Source: Gammaproteobacteria bacterium
GTDB taxonomy: Bacteria > Pseudomonadota > Gammaproteobacteria > GRL18
Assembly: GCA_016744395.1 (NCBI GenBank)
Contig: JADGEK010000001.1
Span: 103,915-142,821 of the forward strand
DNA length: 38,907 nucleotides
Reading direction: 5' to 3'
A program made the position numbers and the translations under genes. Under the pieces are notes generated by a model. The model searched no databases. It had not been told where the DNA came from and was given only the letters and a program-made list of their open reading frames with translations. Positions 8,768 to 17,860 of the stretch are shown here, in pieces (positions within the stretch are counted from its first letter, which is position 1; each line of letters starts with the position of its first letter).

Positions 8768-9232
8768 ATGATGCAACGTAGACATTTCCTGAAAAATACA
8801 ATGGCCACTGGTGCTGTTGCTTTAGCTGCGACAAGCGGCTTGTTAGTACCTGTTCAGGTCCTGGCATGGAACAAAAAAGCTTTTGACGCAAAAGATGTAC
8901 AAGGAGCCATGAAAGGTTCAATCGGTACAGAGCTGACTGAAGCAAGTGATAAAATCAATATTAAAGCACCTGATATTGCTGAAAATGGTGCAGTTGTCCC
9001 TGTAACCATCAGTTCAACATTGAGTGGCGTGACTTCAATTACCATTCTTTCAGAGAAAAATGGCACACCGTTGATTGCAAAGTTTAACCTTAAGGGTAAA
9101 GCAGAAGCATTTGTTGCAACTCGTATTAAAATGGGTAAGACATCTAATGTTATTGCAATTTGTGAGTCTGGCGGCAAATTCTATAGTGCTAGAAAAGAAG
9201 TTAAAGTCACTATCGGTGGTTGTGGCGGTTAA
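8768..9232 (+). CDS. soxY: Sulfur-carrier protein SoxY
   Basis: A 154-residue periplasmic protein that, with SoxZ, carries sulfur intermediates covalently on a C-terminal cysteine during thiosulfate oxidation. The N-terminus is a Tat signal (RRHFLKN followed by a hydrophobic run), so it is exported folded. The C-terminus is the diagnostic GGCGG with Cys152 as the carrier residue. The length is normal. The ATG at 8768 has GGAAG just upstream; the second ATG two codons in has equal claim. soxZ follows after 101 bp. No soxAX, soxB or soxCD lies in this window, so YZ form a separate unit here, as in many Dsr-containing sulfur oxidisers. Confidence 0.96.
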   Translation: MMQRRHFLKNTMATGAVALAATSGLLVPVQVLAWNKKAFDAKDVQGAMKGSIGTELTEASDKINIKAPDIAENGAVVPVTISSTLSGVTSITILSEKNGTPLIAKFNLKGKAEAFVATRIKMGKTSNVIAICESGGKFYSARKEVKVTIGGCGG

Positions 9233-9333
9233 TTTGTTAATGAATAGAACGTTCATAACAAATAATTGATAAGACACTTTTTTTGAATGAATTCAGATTT
9301 AAGTGCACAAAATAGACGAACAGGTAAATAAAA

Positions 9334-9648
9334 ATGGCAAAAAGCTCAATTAAAATACGCGCTAAAGCAAAAAATGGCGTAGTAACAGTAAAAGCACTGA
9401 TCAGTCATAAAATGGAAACTGGACTACGTAAAGATAAGAAAACGGGCAAGGTTATTCCCGCTCACTTTATTGAAGCAGTTGACTGTGAACAAAACGGTTC
9501 TGCTGTCATGAATGCAGAATGGGGTGTTGCAATCTCTAAAAATCCATACCTATCTTTCAAATTTGCCGGCGCTTCTGGTGATAAGGTTAAATTAACCTGG
9601 AAAGATAATAATGGTAAGAGTGACACATTGGAAACAAAAGTTAAGTAA
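9334..9648 (+). CDS. soxZ: Thiosulfate-oxidation protein SoxZ
   Basis: A 104-residue partner of SoxY. The two form the YZ heterodimer that presents the SoxY cysteine to the other Sox enzymes in the periplasm. The sequence has the SoxZ pattern: basic N-terminus (IKIRAKAKNGVVTVKALISHKMETGLRKD), the KTGKVIPAHFIE segment, and an all-beta C-terminal half (SFKFAGASGDKVKLTWKDNNG). It has no signal peptide, as expected, because SoxZ is exported bound to SoxY. It lies 101 bp after soxY and is followed by a strong terminator at 9805, so the unit ends here. Confidence 0.96.
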   Translation: MAKSSIKIRAKAKNGVVTVKALISHKMETGLRKDKKTGKVIPAHFIEAVDCEQNGSAVMNAEWGVAISKNPYLSFKFAGASGDKVKLTWKDNNGKSDTLETKVK

Positions 9649-9804
9649 TTAACTTAGCGCTTGTTTCTTAGTAATTTTTTATCATTTTTTTATTAGGCTT
9701 TTCTTTAACTCTTTGTTTAAGAGAAGCTTAAAAAGAAAAGAAAAAACTTGCTAGTAATTTACCGGCACTAAGATAATCCCCCCCCATCTTGAGTTGGTAA
9801 TGTG

Positions 9805-9847
9805 AAGGGTGTAACAGGAGAAAATCCCGTTACGCCCTTTTTTTTAT
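9805..9847 (+). terminator. Intrinsic terminator after soxYZ
   Basis: A GC-rich stem starting AAGGGTGTAAC at 9805 pairs with GTTACGCCCTT, ending near 9841 with one G-U pair, and is followed by an uninterrupted run of T. It closes the soxYZ unit. The 150 bp between the soxZ stop and this stem contain an AT-rich inverted region (about 9695-9745) and a run of eight C (about 9778-9785). I see no gene there. Confidence 0.9.
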
Positions 9848-9899
9848 GTTAAAATACTCGCACTTAATGATCTCAGACAAATAGAAAACGAATAGAAAT

Positions 9900-10235
9900 A
9901 TGACAGAAGAAAAAATGACTGAAACGGGATTTAAAGATCTTGTAGAAGAGATGATTATTCAGGTTGAAGATGCTTTAGAAGATCTGGATGGTGATATTGA
10001 CTATGAATCAAGTGATGGTATTTTGACGATTGTTATGGAAAATAAATCTCAGATTATTATTAATCGTCAAACGGCAGCATTTCAACTATGGCTTGCTGCT
10101 AAGTCAGGCGGCTATCATTATGATTATGTCGATGGTCATTGGCAAGATGATCGTACCGCTGAGCTTTTCACCGATGCTATCAATCGCTGCTTGACTGAGC
10201 AGTCAGGTGAGAAAATTATACTGGATTTGGGATAA
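9900..10235 (+). CDS. cyaY: Iron-sulfur assembly protein CyaY (frataxin)
   Basis: A 111-residue frataxin homologue that binds iron and tunes IscS-dependent iron-sulfur cluster assembly in the cytoplasm. It has the acidic first helix (EEMIIQVEDALEDLDGDIDYE), the beta-sheet segment QIIINRQ, and the family signature LWLAAKSGGYHYDYVDGHW. The length is standard. Relevant clients in this genome include the sulfite reductase encoded downstream. The gene sits 3 bp before a cytochrome gene transcribed the same way and about 1.7 kb from convergent cyaA. cyaY and cyaA are close in many gammaproteobacteria, here separated by two genes. Confidence 0.95.
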   Translation: MTEEKMTETGFKDLVEEMIIQVEDALEDLDGDIDYESSDGILTIVMENKSQIIINRQTAAFQLWLAAKSGGYHYDYVDGHWQDDRTAELFTDAINRCLTEQSGEKIILDLG

Positions 10236-10238
10236 TTC

Positions 10239-11348
10239 ATGTTTCATTGTTTATTTTCCTGGGTATGCATTAAGGCTCTACTTTTTTGCATGTGTATTTT
10301 ACCATTTGCCTTAACGTTTACCTTAACGATGGCACAGGCAAAAGATATAAAATCTGAATCAATCCTGTCAGGCCAAGTGCTATTTCAAAAAAAATGTGCG
10401 GTTTGTCATGGCAATGAGGGTGCAGGAGGTGTAGGAGTCCCGCTCAATCTAAATGATTTTTTAAGCACCACATCCGATTATTATTTATACCAAACCATTA
10501 AAATGGGACGTCCCGGGCGAATTATGCCTGACTTTGCAGTATTGAGTGAAGAGCAAATTCAAAGTATTATTCATTACATTCGCAGTTGGAAACCTGAAAT
10601 AAAAGCCCCTGTATACTCACGTGAACGGATAGCAGGTGATGTGAGTAAAGGGCAGGCAGTTTATGAATCCATTTGCATTAATTGCCATCGTGAAAAGGCT
10701 ATGGGTGGTAAAGGAACAGGTGTCACTTTTTCACGACCAAGAGATGCTGAACTCATTGCACCAGCAGCTGGTAATCCCGCTTTTTTAGCGGCCGCCTCCG
10801 ATCAAATGATAAAAAAAATCATTATGACGGGACGTGAATCAACACCAATGCTTCCTGCTAAATCCATGGGGCTTAAAGAAGTTGATGTTGATAATGTCGT
10901 TAGCTATCTACGTTCTTTAGAAAATAATACTGTCAATAATCCCAGTAATGAGTCTAAAAGTGATGAAGCGGTCTTGATGTTTGAGTCGTCTTACTCTGTG
11001 GAAGAAACCATTGAAAATATAAAGCAGGCGGCATTGGGTTATAACTTTCGCTATATCAGAGAGCAAACTCTTAATCAGGGTTTTGTCGATAAAGCGGAAG
11101 AAAGTAATGCAGAGTATCTCATTTATTTTTGTAATTTTACTTTTTTAAACCAAGCACTTTCAATCGATCCTCGTATTGGAATGTTCCTGCCTTTTCGGGC
11201 GACCATTGTTAAAAAAGGTGATACGGTTTTAGTGATGACTGTGAATCCAGACTACTTGTGTTCAATGTTTAATAATGATGAATTAAAACAAAGCTGTGAA
11301 TTTATGTCCGAAAAATATGAAGCCATGCTTGAAGAAAGTACTTTGTAA
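10239..11348 (+). CDS. Dihaem cytochrome c fused to a DUF302 domain
   Basis: A 369-residue exported protein. It has a signal peptide (about 1-35, ending TMAQA), then two class I cytochrome c domains with haem sites CAVCH and CINCH, each with a downstream methionine in a plausible ligand position (GRIMPDF and STPMLPA). The C-terminal 120 residues (SYSVEETIENIKQAALGYNFRYIREQ onward) form a DUF302 domain. DUF302 proteins occur alone or beside redox and sulfur genes; their function is unknown. The next gene, whose ATG directly abuts this stop codon, encodes a free DUF302 protein. This is presumably a periplasmic electron carrier that acts with it. The partner enzyme is not evident. Confidence 0.85.
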   Translation: MFHCLFSWVCIKALLFCMCILPFALTFTLTMAQAKDIKSESILSGQVLFQKKCAVCHGNEGAGGVGVPLNLNDFLSTTSDYYLYQTIKMGRPGRIMPDFAVLSEEQIQSIIHYIRSWKPEIKAPVYSRERIAGDVSKGQAVYESICINCHREKAMGGKGTGVTFSRPRDAELIAPAAGNPAFLAAASDQMIKKIIMTGRESTPMLPAKSMGLKEVDVDNVVSYLRSLENNTVNNPSNESKSDEAVLMFESSYSVEETIENIKQAALGYNFRYIREQTLNQGFVDKAEESNAEYLIYFCNFTFLNQALSIDPRIGMFLPFRATIVKKGDTVLVMTVNPDYLCSMFNNDELKQSCEFMSEKYEAMLEESTL

Positions 11349-11870
11349 ATGAAAACTATAACTCTTAGATACCTGATATTTAACCTTCTTTCATATAAAG
11401 CGCTTATCGCTTTTATGATGGCTTCAACGCTTTTTGCAATGAGTGGAGCACAAGCTGAACATCAGGAATTGATTATGGGACGCTCAGCGGAAGCTTTTCC
11501 AGAAACAATGAGTGCTTTGCAAGAAGAAATAAAAAAAGCAGGCTATACAATCAGTATTGTGCAAAGGGTTGATATTGGTTTGACAGGAATGGGTTTTCAA
11601 ACTGATAAATATCGAGTTGTTTTTTTTGGTAAGCCTGAAGAAATTAAAATGCTACCCCAAAAATACCCTAAACTCACTCCTTATTTGCCTTTGGCCATTG
11701 CTATTTTTGCGGAAAAAGATGAAACAATTCTGACTGCAATGTCACCTCATTTTATTGAGCATACTTATGCCCCTGCTTCTGATACAAATAATGCAGAACT
11801 GCATGACATATTGCAACGTTGGCAAAAAGACATCGAGTCGATTATAGAAAAAGTAAGCTATCTGGAATAA
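11349..11870 (+). CDS. Exported DUF302 protein
   Basis: A 173-residue protein with a long N-terminal signal region (about 1-36, ending SGAQA) and a single DUF302 domain: MSALQEEIKKAGYTISIVQRVDIGLTGMGF, then YRVVFFGKPEEIKMLPQKYPKLTPYLPLAIAIF. This matches the family's alternating pattern of a 'hydrophobic-G-x-P' strand and a 'P-hydrophobic' strand. The ATG begins at the base after the preceding TAA, so the two are co-translated. No cysteine or haem site is present. Function unknown. Pairing with a cytochrome-DUF302 fusion suggests the two DUF302 domains interact in the periplasm (inference). Confidence 0.75.
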   Translation: MKTITLRYLIFNLLSYKALIAFMMASTLFAMSGAQAEHQELIMGRSAEAFPETMSALQEEIKKAGYTISIVQRVDIGLTGMGFQTDKYRVVFFGKPEEIKMLPQKYPKLTPYLPLAIAIFAEKDETILTAMSPHFIEHTYAPASDTNNAELHDILQRWQKDIESIIEKVSYLE

Positions 11871-11912
11871 AGCCTAATTGTTATCCAGGAAGAGAGGCAT
11901 GCTTAACTCTTA

Positions 11913-14885
11913 TTATAAATTCTTAATTGCCTGATTCAGACGGCGTTCAATTTCATACTTAAATTTAAGTAATTGTGTGGCCTGAATACCATGGCTGCTT
12001 TCCGCTTCCTTGAGTTCGGGTGATAAATCGATATCAGTAATATAAATTGGATAGCGTTGCTGACTTTTTCTGGTACTTATCACCTCTTCAGCCACTTTTG
12101 TATAAATATTTCGGCCATATTCAAAGGAATTAAATTCTTTATCATTGGCATAAATAATATAGCGTCGACTGCCATCTTTATTTAAATCTGCAATCACCTG
12201 TATTCTAAAAAACTGAGAAGGCATGCTTTGCAATTTAGAAAATTGCTCTTCAAGTATCAGCTTACCCGGTGCTTGTTTTTGGATTTCAAATACTTCCAGT
12301 TGCAGATCAATTTCTGAGTCATTAGCATCGAGATCCCCCAATGATGATATGAATGAGTCTTCAAAAGTGTTATCTAATAAGTCATCAAGAGTGCTATCAA
12401 AGTAACTGCTGCTATAACTGAGTCGATTAACGACAGAGTCTAAAAATAAAACAAAATGATTAATGTGAATACTATTACTTTCAATATTGGTTGTCTGATG
12501 ATAGAGGCTGCCACGTTCATCAATAATATAGATGTCAGCGGTTTTACGATGATTTTGATAGAACAATTGGATGACGTTTTCTTTGTTCTGAAGGTAGATC
12601 AATTTAAGCACTTTAAACTCAGAAAAAGCGGGATCAATGATTAATGAACTAAACTTGGCAAGAGGATAAGATAGCTCTCTTAATAATTCTTTTTGATCAG
12701 GTATTTTTTGGTATTTAGTCTCAACTGTCTCCTGCCATATCAGATAAAAACTTTCTTCTACAGCAAATAAGTAACGTGTGTGAAAGGCATTATCTTTTCC
12801 ATGAAAGGCGTTTAAAACATTATTAAATAATTCACTGATGCATCTTGAAATAGATTCACCACGAACTGAAGAAAAACAACGCACTACAGTAGGACGTTTC
12901 GGAATGTATGAACGTTGAGCTATTTCAGTTTCATGATTCCATTTTAAATAATGACAGAGACATTCTAAGAGACCTGTTTCACCTTCATAGTGATGCGTCA
13001 TTACTTCTCGCCAGCTGGTGAGCAAAACCTGATCAATTGTTATGAGTAGGTTTTCATGCATAGAGCTATAATTTAATGCATTCGTTTTATTGGTGGTAAT
13101 CTGTGTCCCCTTTGAATGATGGTTTAAAAAGGGATCAACACCAATATTTAAAAATAAAATGTTCAGGTCCAGTTGGGCGGGTTTAATCAGAGCTTCCATA
13201 CTGGCATGACCTGGTGAGGCATCAGGGAAAATGTTTTCCAGAGTTTCTAATATTTTTTTTATTTCTCTATCACTAAGGACACGTATCTCTTTGTTTAAAA
13301 TAAAGTGGGTGTGACTGTTGATGACTCGATTAAAATAGCCCCAACACAAAAGTTTGAGCAAGTGTGTTGATTTTTTTGTTGGGGCTGGTGATTTTTTAGA
13401 AATGTTATTAATTGCGCCTATATAAAAAGCCCAGCCTATGTCTTTATTTGCTTTTGTCTCAGAGCAGATGGTGTGAAGTGAAATATGAGTTTCGTGCAGA
13501 TCAATTTCATTATCATGATCAATGATTTCAATTTTACCTGCTTTTTTCTCAAAAGCCGCGTAGAGTTTCCGCCCTAAAATATGTAAATCACGCTTGCTGA
13601 TACGAATATCTTTATTCTGATAGCGAAAGTAATCTGATAATTTTCGATAACTGTAGGTGAGTGAATCAATGATGTTTCTATGTTCATCGCTGACTTCAGT
13701 TATTTTCCAGTGACTGCGTCGGTCAAGCAATACCAGTTTTGGTTGTTTCCATTGCCATTGAGACACGAGATGCTTCATGATTTTGTGACGCCAATCATGT
13801 GAAGGGGCTGTTTTTAAATCGGTGAGTGATTCGTTAACTTTGAGGTATAAACATTGTCTTGCTAAGTCAAGGCGGTTTAAACTATTTTCTTGTATAAGAT
13901 GATGGGTAATTTTATCCATCATCATGATATAAGGATCCAGTTTATTAATGTCTGGTTTGTCTTCTGAATAGACTAAGCGTTTAAACTGTAAACACAGTAG
14001 ATCAATGTCAGGATGTTCTTTGGCATAACATTCCATTAATAATAGTTTCAAAATTGATTTGTACGGAGAGTCAATTCCTTTATAAATGTGCCATAACGTT
14101 GCACCATAAAATTCTTCGGCGAGAATATGATTGATAGAACCAAAATTTAGAAAATCATGTTCTTTAAGTAAACGTTTATGAATAATATTTTCGATATATT
14201 CATCATATTCCGGTTCAAATTGTGGCGGCACCATCCACCATATGGGGTAACGTCCAACCAGTAATATAGACGTGCGGTAGAACTCTTCCAATAGGAGTAA
14301 ATGCTGTGTGGTACCACTACTTTCTGAAGAGAGTTGGTCAATTTTACCCTGACGAAAATTATCGGTGTGAATTAAAAAGAAATTAACTTCAAGATTAAAT
14401 TCAAGGCACCATTGTGATAAGTACTCAGTTTTAAGCTGTAATTCTTTAAGCTCAATTTCACTGAGGTCTTCGCGATGGCAAACCCAAATATCAAAATCAC
14501 TCTTGTCTGAATAAGCAATTGTCCCAGTGCTGCCCATAAGATAAAGTGCATGAATGTCATATTGGCGATAAGCACGGCGTTTGTATTCAAATGACTTGGA
14601 CAATTTTCGTATTGAGCGAATGCTGTCTTTGTTTGGAGTGAATTTGGCGATGCCGGCAGGACATTGTGTTGACACAAAACCAGGTAAAGATGGGTGATTA
14701 ATATGGAATAAAAGAGGTAATAGCTGTAAAAATTCAGTCTGTCGCTGCCTGAGTGAGTTGTTGGTCCGTTGCAGTCTTTGACTATTGAGGTGCAAAAACT
14801 TATGTAATATCTTTTTATGATCAAGATTTTCAAGATAAAACTTATCAGACTTACTTTGCTTAGGTGCTTTTGTTCTATGAGTCAT
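11913..14885 (-). CDS. cyaA: Class I adenylate cyclase CyaA
   Basis: A 990-residue class I adenylate cyclase, making cAMP from ATP in the cytoplasm as the signal for CRP. The catalytic N-terminal half is clear: PGFVSTQCPAGIAKF, then the nucleotidyltransferase motif LYLMGSTGTIAYSDKSDFDIWV (about 113-134) with the metal-binding Asp pair. The C-terminal regulatory half is more divergent and rich in Lys and Asn. The size is slightly above the E. coli enzyme (848 residues) and close to Pseudomonas-type enzymes. It is convergent with the DUF302 gene, 42 bp away. The gene is long and intact. Confidence 0.95.
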   Translation of the reverse strand: MTHRTKAPKQSKSDKFYLENLDHKKILHKFLHLNSQRLQRTNNSLRQRQTEFLQLLPLLFHINHPSLPGFVSTQCPAGIAKFTPNKDSIRSIRKLSKSFEYKRRAYRQYDIHALYLMGSTGTIAYSDKSDFDIWVCHREDLSEIELKELQLKTEYLSQWCLEFNLEVNFFLIHTDNFRQGKIDQLSSESSGTTQHLLLLEEFYRTSILLVGRYPIWWMVPPQFEPEYDEYIENIIHKRLLKEHDFLNFGSINHILAEEFYGATLWHIYKGIDSPYKSILKLLLMECYAKEHPDIDLLCLQFKRLVYSEDKPDINKLDPYIMMMDKITHHLIQENSLNRLDLARQCLYLKVNESLTDLKTAPSHDWRHKIMKHLVSQWQWKQPKLVLLDRRSHWKITEVSDEHRNIIDSLTYSYRKLSDYFRYQNKDIRISKRDLHILGRKLYAAFEKKAGKIEIIDHDNEIDLHETHISLHTICSETKANKDIGWAFYIGAINNISKKSPAPTKKSTHLLKLLCWGYFNRVINSHTHFILNKEIRVLSDREIKKILETLENIFPDASPGHASMEALIKPAQLDLNILFLNIGVDPFLNHHSKGTQITTNKTNALNYSSMHENLLITIDQVLLTSWREVMTHHYEGETGLLECLCHYLKWNHETEIAQRSYIPKRPTVVRCFSSVRGESISRCISELFNNVLNAFHGKDNAFHTRYLFAVEESFYLIWQETVETKYQKIPDQKELLRELSYPLAKFSSLIIDPAFSEFKVLKLIYLQNKENVIQLFYQNHRKTADIYIIDERGSLYHQTTNIESNSIHINHFVLFLDSVVNRLSYSSSYFDSTLDDLLDNTFEDSFISSLGDLDANDSEIDLQLEVFEIQKQAPGKLILEEQFSKLQSMPSQFFRIQVIADLNKDGSRRYIIYANDKEFNSFEYGRNIYTKVAEEVISTRKSQQRYPIYITDIDLSPELKEAESSHGIQATQLLKFKYEIERRLNQAIKNL

Positions 14886-15164
14886 AAAAATTGTTTTTGT
14901 TAGAACAGACAGTCAAGGGTTTATATTAATTCAAATAGCAGGCCAAAAAAGATATTTGTACCATAAAAGTATAGCAGTAAATGACAAAATATACATTTTG
15001 AGCTTTGCTTTGAAATCCCCCATTTTTTAGATGATTTTATGACGTTTGATTGAATATAAGGCATCAAACAAAAAAAATAGGAATTAAGTGCTATACTTGA
15101 ACTCATATTAACAATCACTATTATTTCAATTTTAAACTCTCTTTTTAAGGAATTGAGGCGAATC

Positions 15165-16007
15165 ATGTCAAAAACGGATATCAATTCATCATTGTGTTTA
15201 AATTTATTAGAAAATAGCCCTTCTTTTATCATTATGCTCGATGAGCAATCACGTATTTACTGGCTCAATCAGTCTTTTTGTGATTTTTTGGGTTTAGAAC
15301 GTGAATCAATAATTGGTCTTTCAGCGGATGATGCAAAAGTACCTTGTTTAGCTCAAGTGGTGAATGGTCAAGCTCGTATTGAGATTTTTGCAGGTATTCT
15401 GAACAAATGGATTGAATTGCAGGATGTGATGAATTTCAGTGGCGAACAATTTGGACTTGAAAATCAAGAGCTGAAAGTCTGTTATTACACCGATGCCAGC
15501 AATAGAGTACAGACAGAAAAGCAATTGTTACAGCTGGAACATACATTAACTCATAAAATGTCTCATGATTCTGTGACGGGTATGCTCAATCATCACAGTA
15601 TGTTTCAAACCTTAAGTTTTGAGGTGTCCAGAAGTCGTCGCTATAATAATCCTCTTTCATTGGTGCTCATGAATGTTGATTATCAGGCTGATGACAATTC
15701 AGAACAAGAAACACTTGCTCAGGAAAAAATTGAACAAATGCGTTTAATGATCAGTCAATTATTAAAAGATCAGATGCGTTGGGCAGATATTGTCGGGCAT
15801 TTAAAAAATTATGATTTTGTTTTGCTCTTACCTGAAACGGTTTATGAATCAGCTGAAGTTCTGATTAAAAAATTGAGTGAGGGTATGGAAAATGTTGCTT
15901 TGAATGCAAAACATATTCAATATGGCCTGAGTCAGTGGCAAAAAGGCGACGATGTGCAAATGTTTTTGGAACGTGCGGCGAATGAACTGAGTTCTGAAAC
16001 AGCATAA
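15165..16007 (+). CDS. PAS protein with degenerate GGDEF domain
   Basis: A 280-residue soluble protein. Residues about 8-60 form a PAS domain (SPSFIIMLDEQSRIYWLNQSFCDFLGLERESIIG). Residues about 135-275 resemble a GGDEF domain: DSVTGMLNHHSMFQTLSFEVSRSRRYNNPLSLVLMNVD is the typical start and ADIVGHLKNYDFVLLLPET the position of the active loop. There the GG(D/E)EF signature is replaced by LKNYDF, so cyclic-di-GMP synthesis is unlikely. ATG 15165 has GAGG 7 nt upstream and is preferred over TTG 15153. It stands alone between cyaA (divergent) and argH (convergent). It is perhaps a signal-binding adaptor. Confidence 0.8.
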   Translation: MSKTDINSSLCLNLLENSPSFIIMLDEQSRIYWLNQSFCDFLGLERESIIGLSADDAKVPCLAQVVNGQARIEIFAGILNKWIELQDVMNFSGEQFGLENQELKVCYYTDASNRVQTEKQLLQLEHTLTHKMSHDSVTGMLNHHSMFQTLSFEVSRSRRYNNPLSLVLMNVDYQADDNSEQETLAQEKIEQMRLMISQLLKDQMRWADIVGHLKNYDFVLLLPETVYESAEVLIKKLSEGMENVALNAKHIQYGLSQWQKGDDVQMFLERAANELSSETA

Positions 16008-16019
16008 AAGTGTTGTTCG

Positions 16020-16170
16020 GGTGAAAAGCGTACTCTGGTGTGGCTTTGTGCTCAGAGGGATGCTTCAGGGCCATCCATGGCTCGCTCAACCGCGGCATTC
16101 ATGCCTTGAAAAGCCCTCTCAGCCTAAACTCAGCCAATGGTTTCAGTAGTACTTATCCGAGCGAGCCCCT
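16020..16170. repeat. GC-richer intergenic block with internal inverted repeats
   Basis: The 180 bp between the PAS/GGDEF gene and argH is noticeably GC-richer than its surroundings. It contains a perfect 9-bp inverted repeat, GGCTCGCTC at 16079-16087 against GAGCGAGCC at 16159-16167, enclosing about 70 bp. It also has a small palindrome GGCATTCATGCC. A near match GCTCAGAGGG / CCCTCTCAGC lies at about 16050 and 16114. A 22-bp segment at 16133-16154 recurs with 18 identities at 27041-27062. This looks like an interspersed repeat or structured RNA. Copy number in the genome is unknown. Confidence 0.45.
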
Positions 16171-16187
16171 TCTTTTTCTTTAATTGA

Positions 16188-17615
16188 TTAACTTTGAATT
16201 CTTAGCCTTGCACGTTTCACTGCAGCGCGGACCTGATCAGGGGCTGTGCCACCCAAGTGGTTTCTGGCAGATACGGAGCCTTCTAAAGTGAGGACATCAA
16301 AGACATCAGCCTGTATCTGATCGGAAAATGCTTGTAACTCTTCCAATGACAGTTCAGCCAAATCTCTTTTGCTTTCAACGCCTAAACGGACGGCTTTGCC
16401 AACAACTTCGTGGGCATCACGAAATGGGACGCCAGCACGAACCAGGTAGTCGGCCAGATCAGTGGCGGTTGAAAAACCGCGTATGGCGGCTTCGCGCATG
16501 ACTTCTTTATTTGTCGTGACGTGCTGCATCATATCGGCATAGACTTTCAACGAGCCTTTTAGGGTATCAACGGTATCGAATAAGGGTTCTTTGTCTTCCT
16601 GATTGTCTTTGTTGTAGGCCAGTGGTTGGCCTTTCATCAAGGTGAGGAGACTAATCAGGTGGCCATTGACGCGGCCTGTTTTACCGCGAACCAGTTCAGG
16701 CACATCAGGGTTCTTTTTCTGCGGCATTATGGAAGAGCCTGTGCAGAAGCTGTCGCTTAACTCAACAAAGTTAAATTGTGCAGAGGCCCATAATACCAGT
16801 TCTTCAGAAAAACGTGATAAGTGAGTCATTAATAATGCGGCATTGGCAGTGAGTTCAATGGCAAAGTCACGATCACTGACGGCATCCAGTGAATTTTCAC
16901 AAATGCCTTCAAAGCCCAGCTCACGAGCGGTAAATTCTCGATCAATCGGATAAGTTGTACCTGCCAGAGCAGCTGCGCCCAATGGCATGATATTGACGCG
17001 CTTACGGCAGTCAATAAAACGACTGCGATCACGTTCAAGGTTTTCAAACCAGGCCAGCATATGATGACCGAATGTGACGGGTTGAGCGGTTTGTAAATGA
17101 GTAAAGCCAGGCATTATGGTCTCAGCTTCTTTTTCGGCCAAATTAATTAATGCTGTTTGTAAACGGATAATTTCACTGACAATGTGATCAATTTCGTCAC
17201 GTAAATAAAGTCGAATATCAGTGGCGACCTGATCATTTCTTGAACGGCCAGTATGGAGCTTTTTGCCTGTGACACCAATGAGATCGGTCAGTGCTGCTTC
17301 GATATTCATATGAACATCTTCCAGCGTAATAGACCAATTGAACTCACCTGCCTCAATGGTTGATTTCACCTGCCCAAGACCATCAATGATTTGATCGCGC
17401 TCATTTTCTGTCAGAACACCCACATGGGCCAACATTTTTGCATGAGCAAGAGAGCCTGCTATATCTTGCTGGAACATACGCTGATCAAAGGTGACTGATG
17501 CAGTAAAAGCTTCAACAAAGGCATCTGTTGGTTCAGTGAAGCGACCATTCCAGGGCTTTTCAGCTTGTTGGACTTTGCTTGATGTGTTCTTTGAGGTATG
17601 AGTGGTATCAGACAT
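16188..17615 (-). CDS. argH: Argininosuccinate lyase ArgH
   Basis: A 475-residue cytoplasmic lyase that splits argininosuccinate into arginine and fumarate, the last step of arginine synthesis. It has the fumarase/aspartase superfamily signature [12 protein letters not shown] and also [32 protein letters not shown], and the C-terminal [11 protein letters not shown]. An N-terminal extension of about 20 residues ([13 protein letters not shown]...) precedes the usual WNGRF start. It is divergent from an AlgZ/AlgR-type pair 245 bp away, matching the argH-algZ-algR order known in pseudomonads and relatives. Confidence 0.97.
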   Translation of the reverse strand: MSDTTHTSKNTSSKVQQAEKPWNGRFTEPTDAFVEAFTASVTFDQRMFQQDIAGSLAHAKMLAHVGVLTENERDQIIDGLGQVKSTIEAGEFNWSITLEDVHMNIEAALTDLIGVTGKKLHTGRSRNDQVATDIRLYLRDEIDHIVSEIIRLQTALINLAEKEAETIMPGFTHLQTAQPVTFGHHMLAWFENLERDRSRFIDCRKRVNIMPLGAAALAGTTYPIDREFTARELGFEGICENSLDAVSDRDFAIELTANAALLMTHLSRFSEELVLWASAQFNFVELSDSFCTGSSIMPQKKNPDVPELVRGKTGRVNGHLISLLTLMKGQPLAYNKDNQEDKEPLFDTVDTLKGSLKVYADMMQHVTTNKEVMREAAIRGFSTATDLADYLVRAGVPFRDAHEVVGKAVRLGVESKRDLAELSLEELQAFSDQIQADVFDVLTLEGSVSARNHLGGTAPDQVRAAVKRARLRIQS

Positions 17616-17860
17616 GGTGGTTTATTCGTCCGTTTGTTTATTGTATAAAAATAATGAGGAATTGGTTTTATATTCGTTCTTGTTGCAAACAAAACGGCTA
17701 TTATAAACTGAAATTAAGTAAAATAATTGTAAAATCATCAATTTATGTTTGTTTTCACAGATTTTTTATGTTCTGTGTACTATGCTGGACAATAATTTAA
17801 AAGCCTTTAGCTCAACTTCGTATCAGTGATACATTGCTTACTAAGGTACAGTGACTCGAC

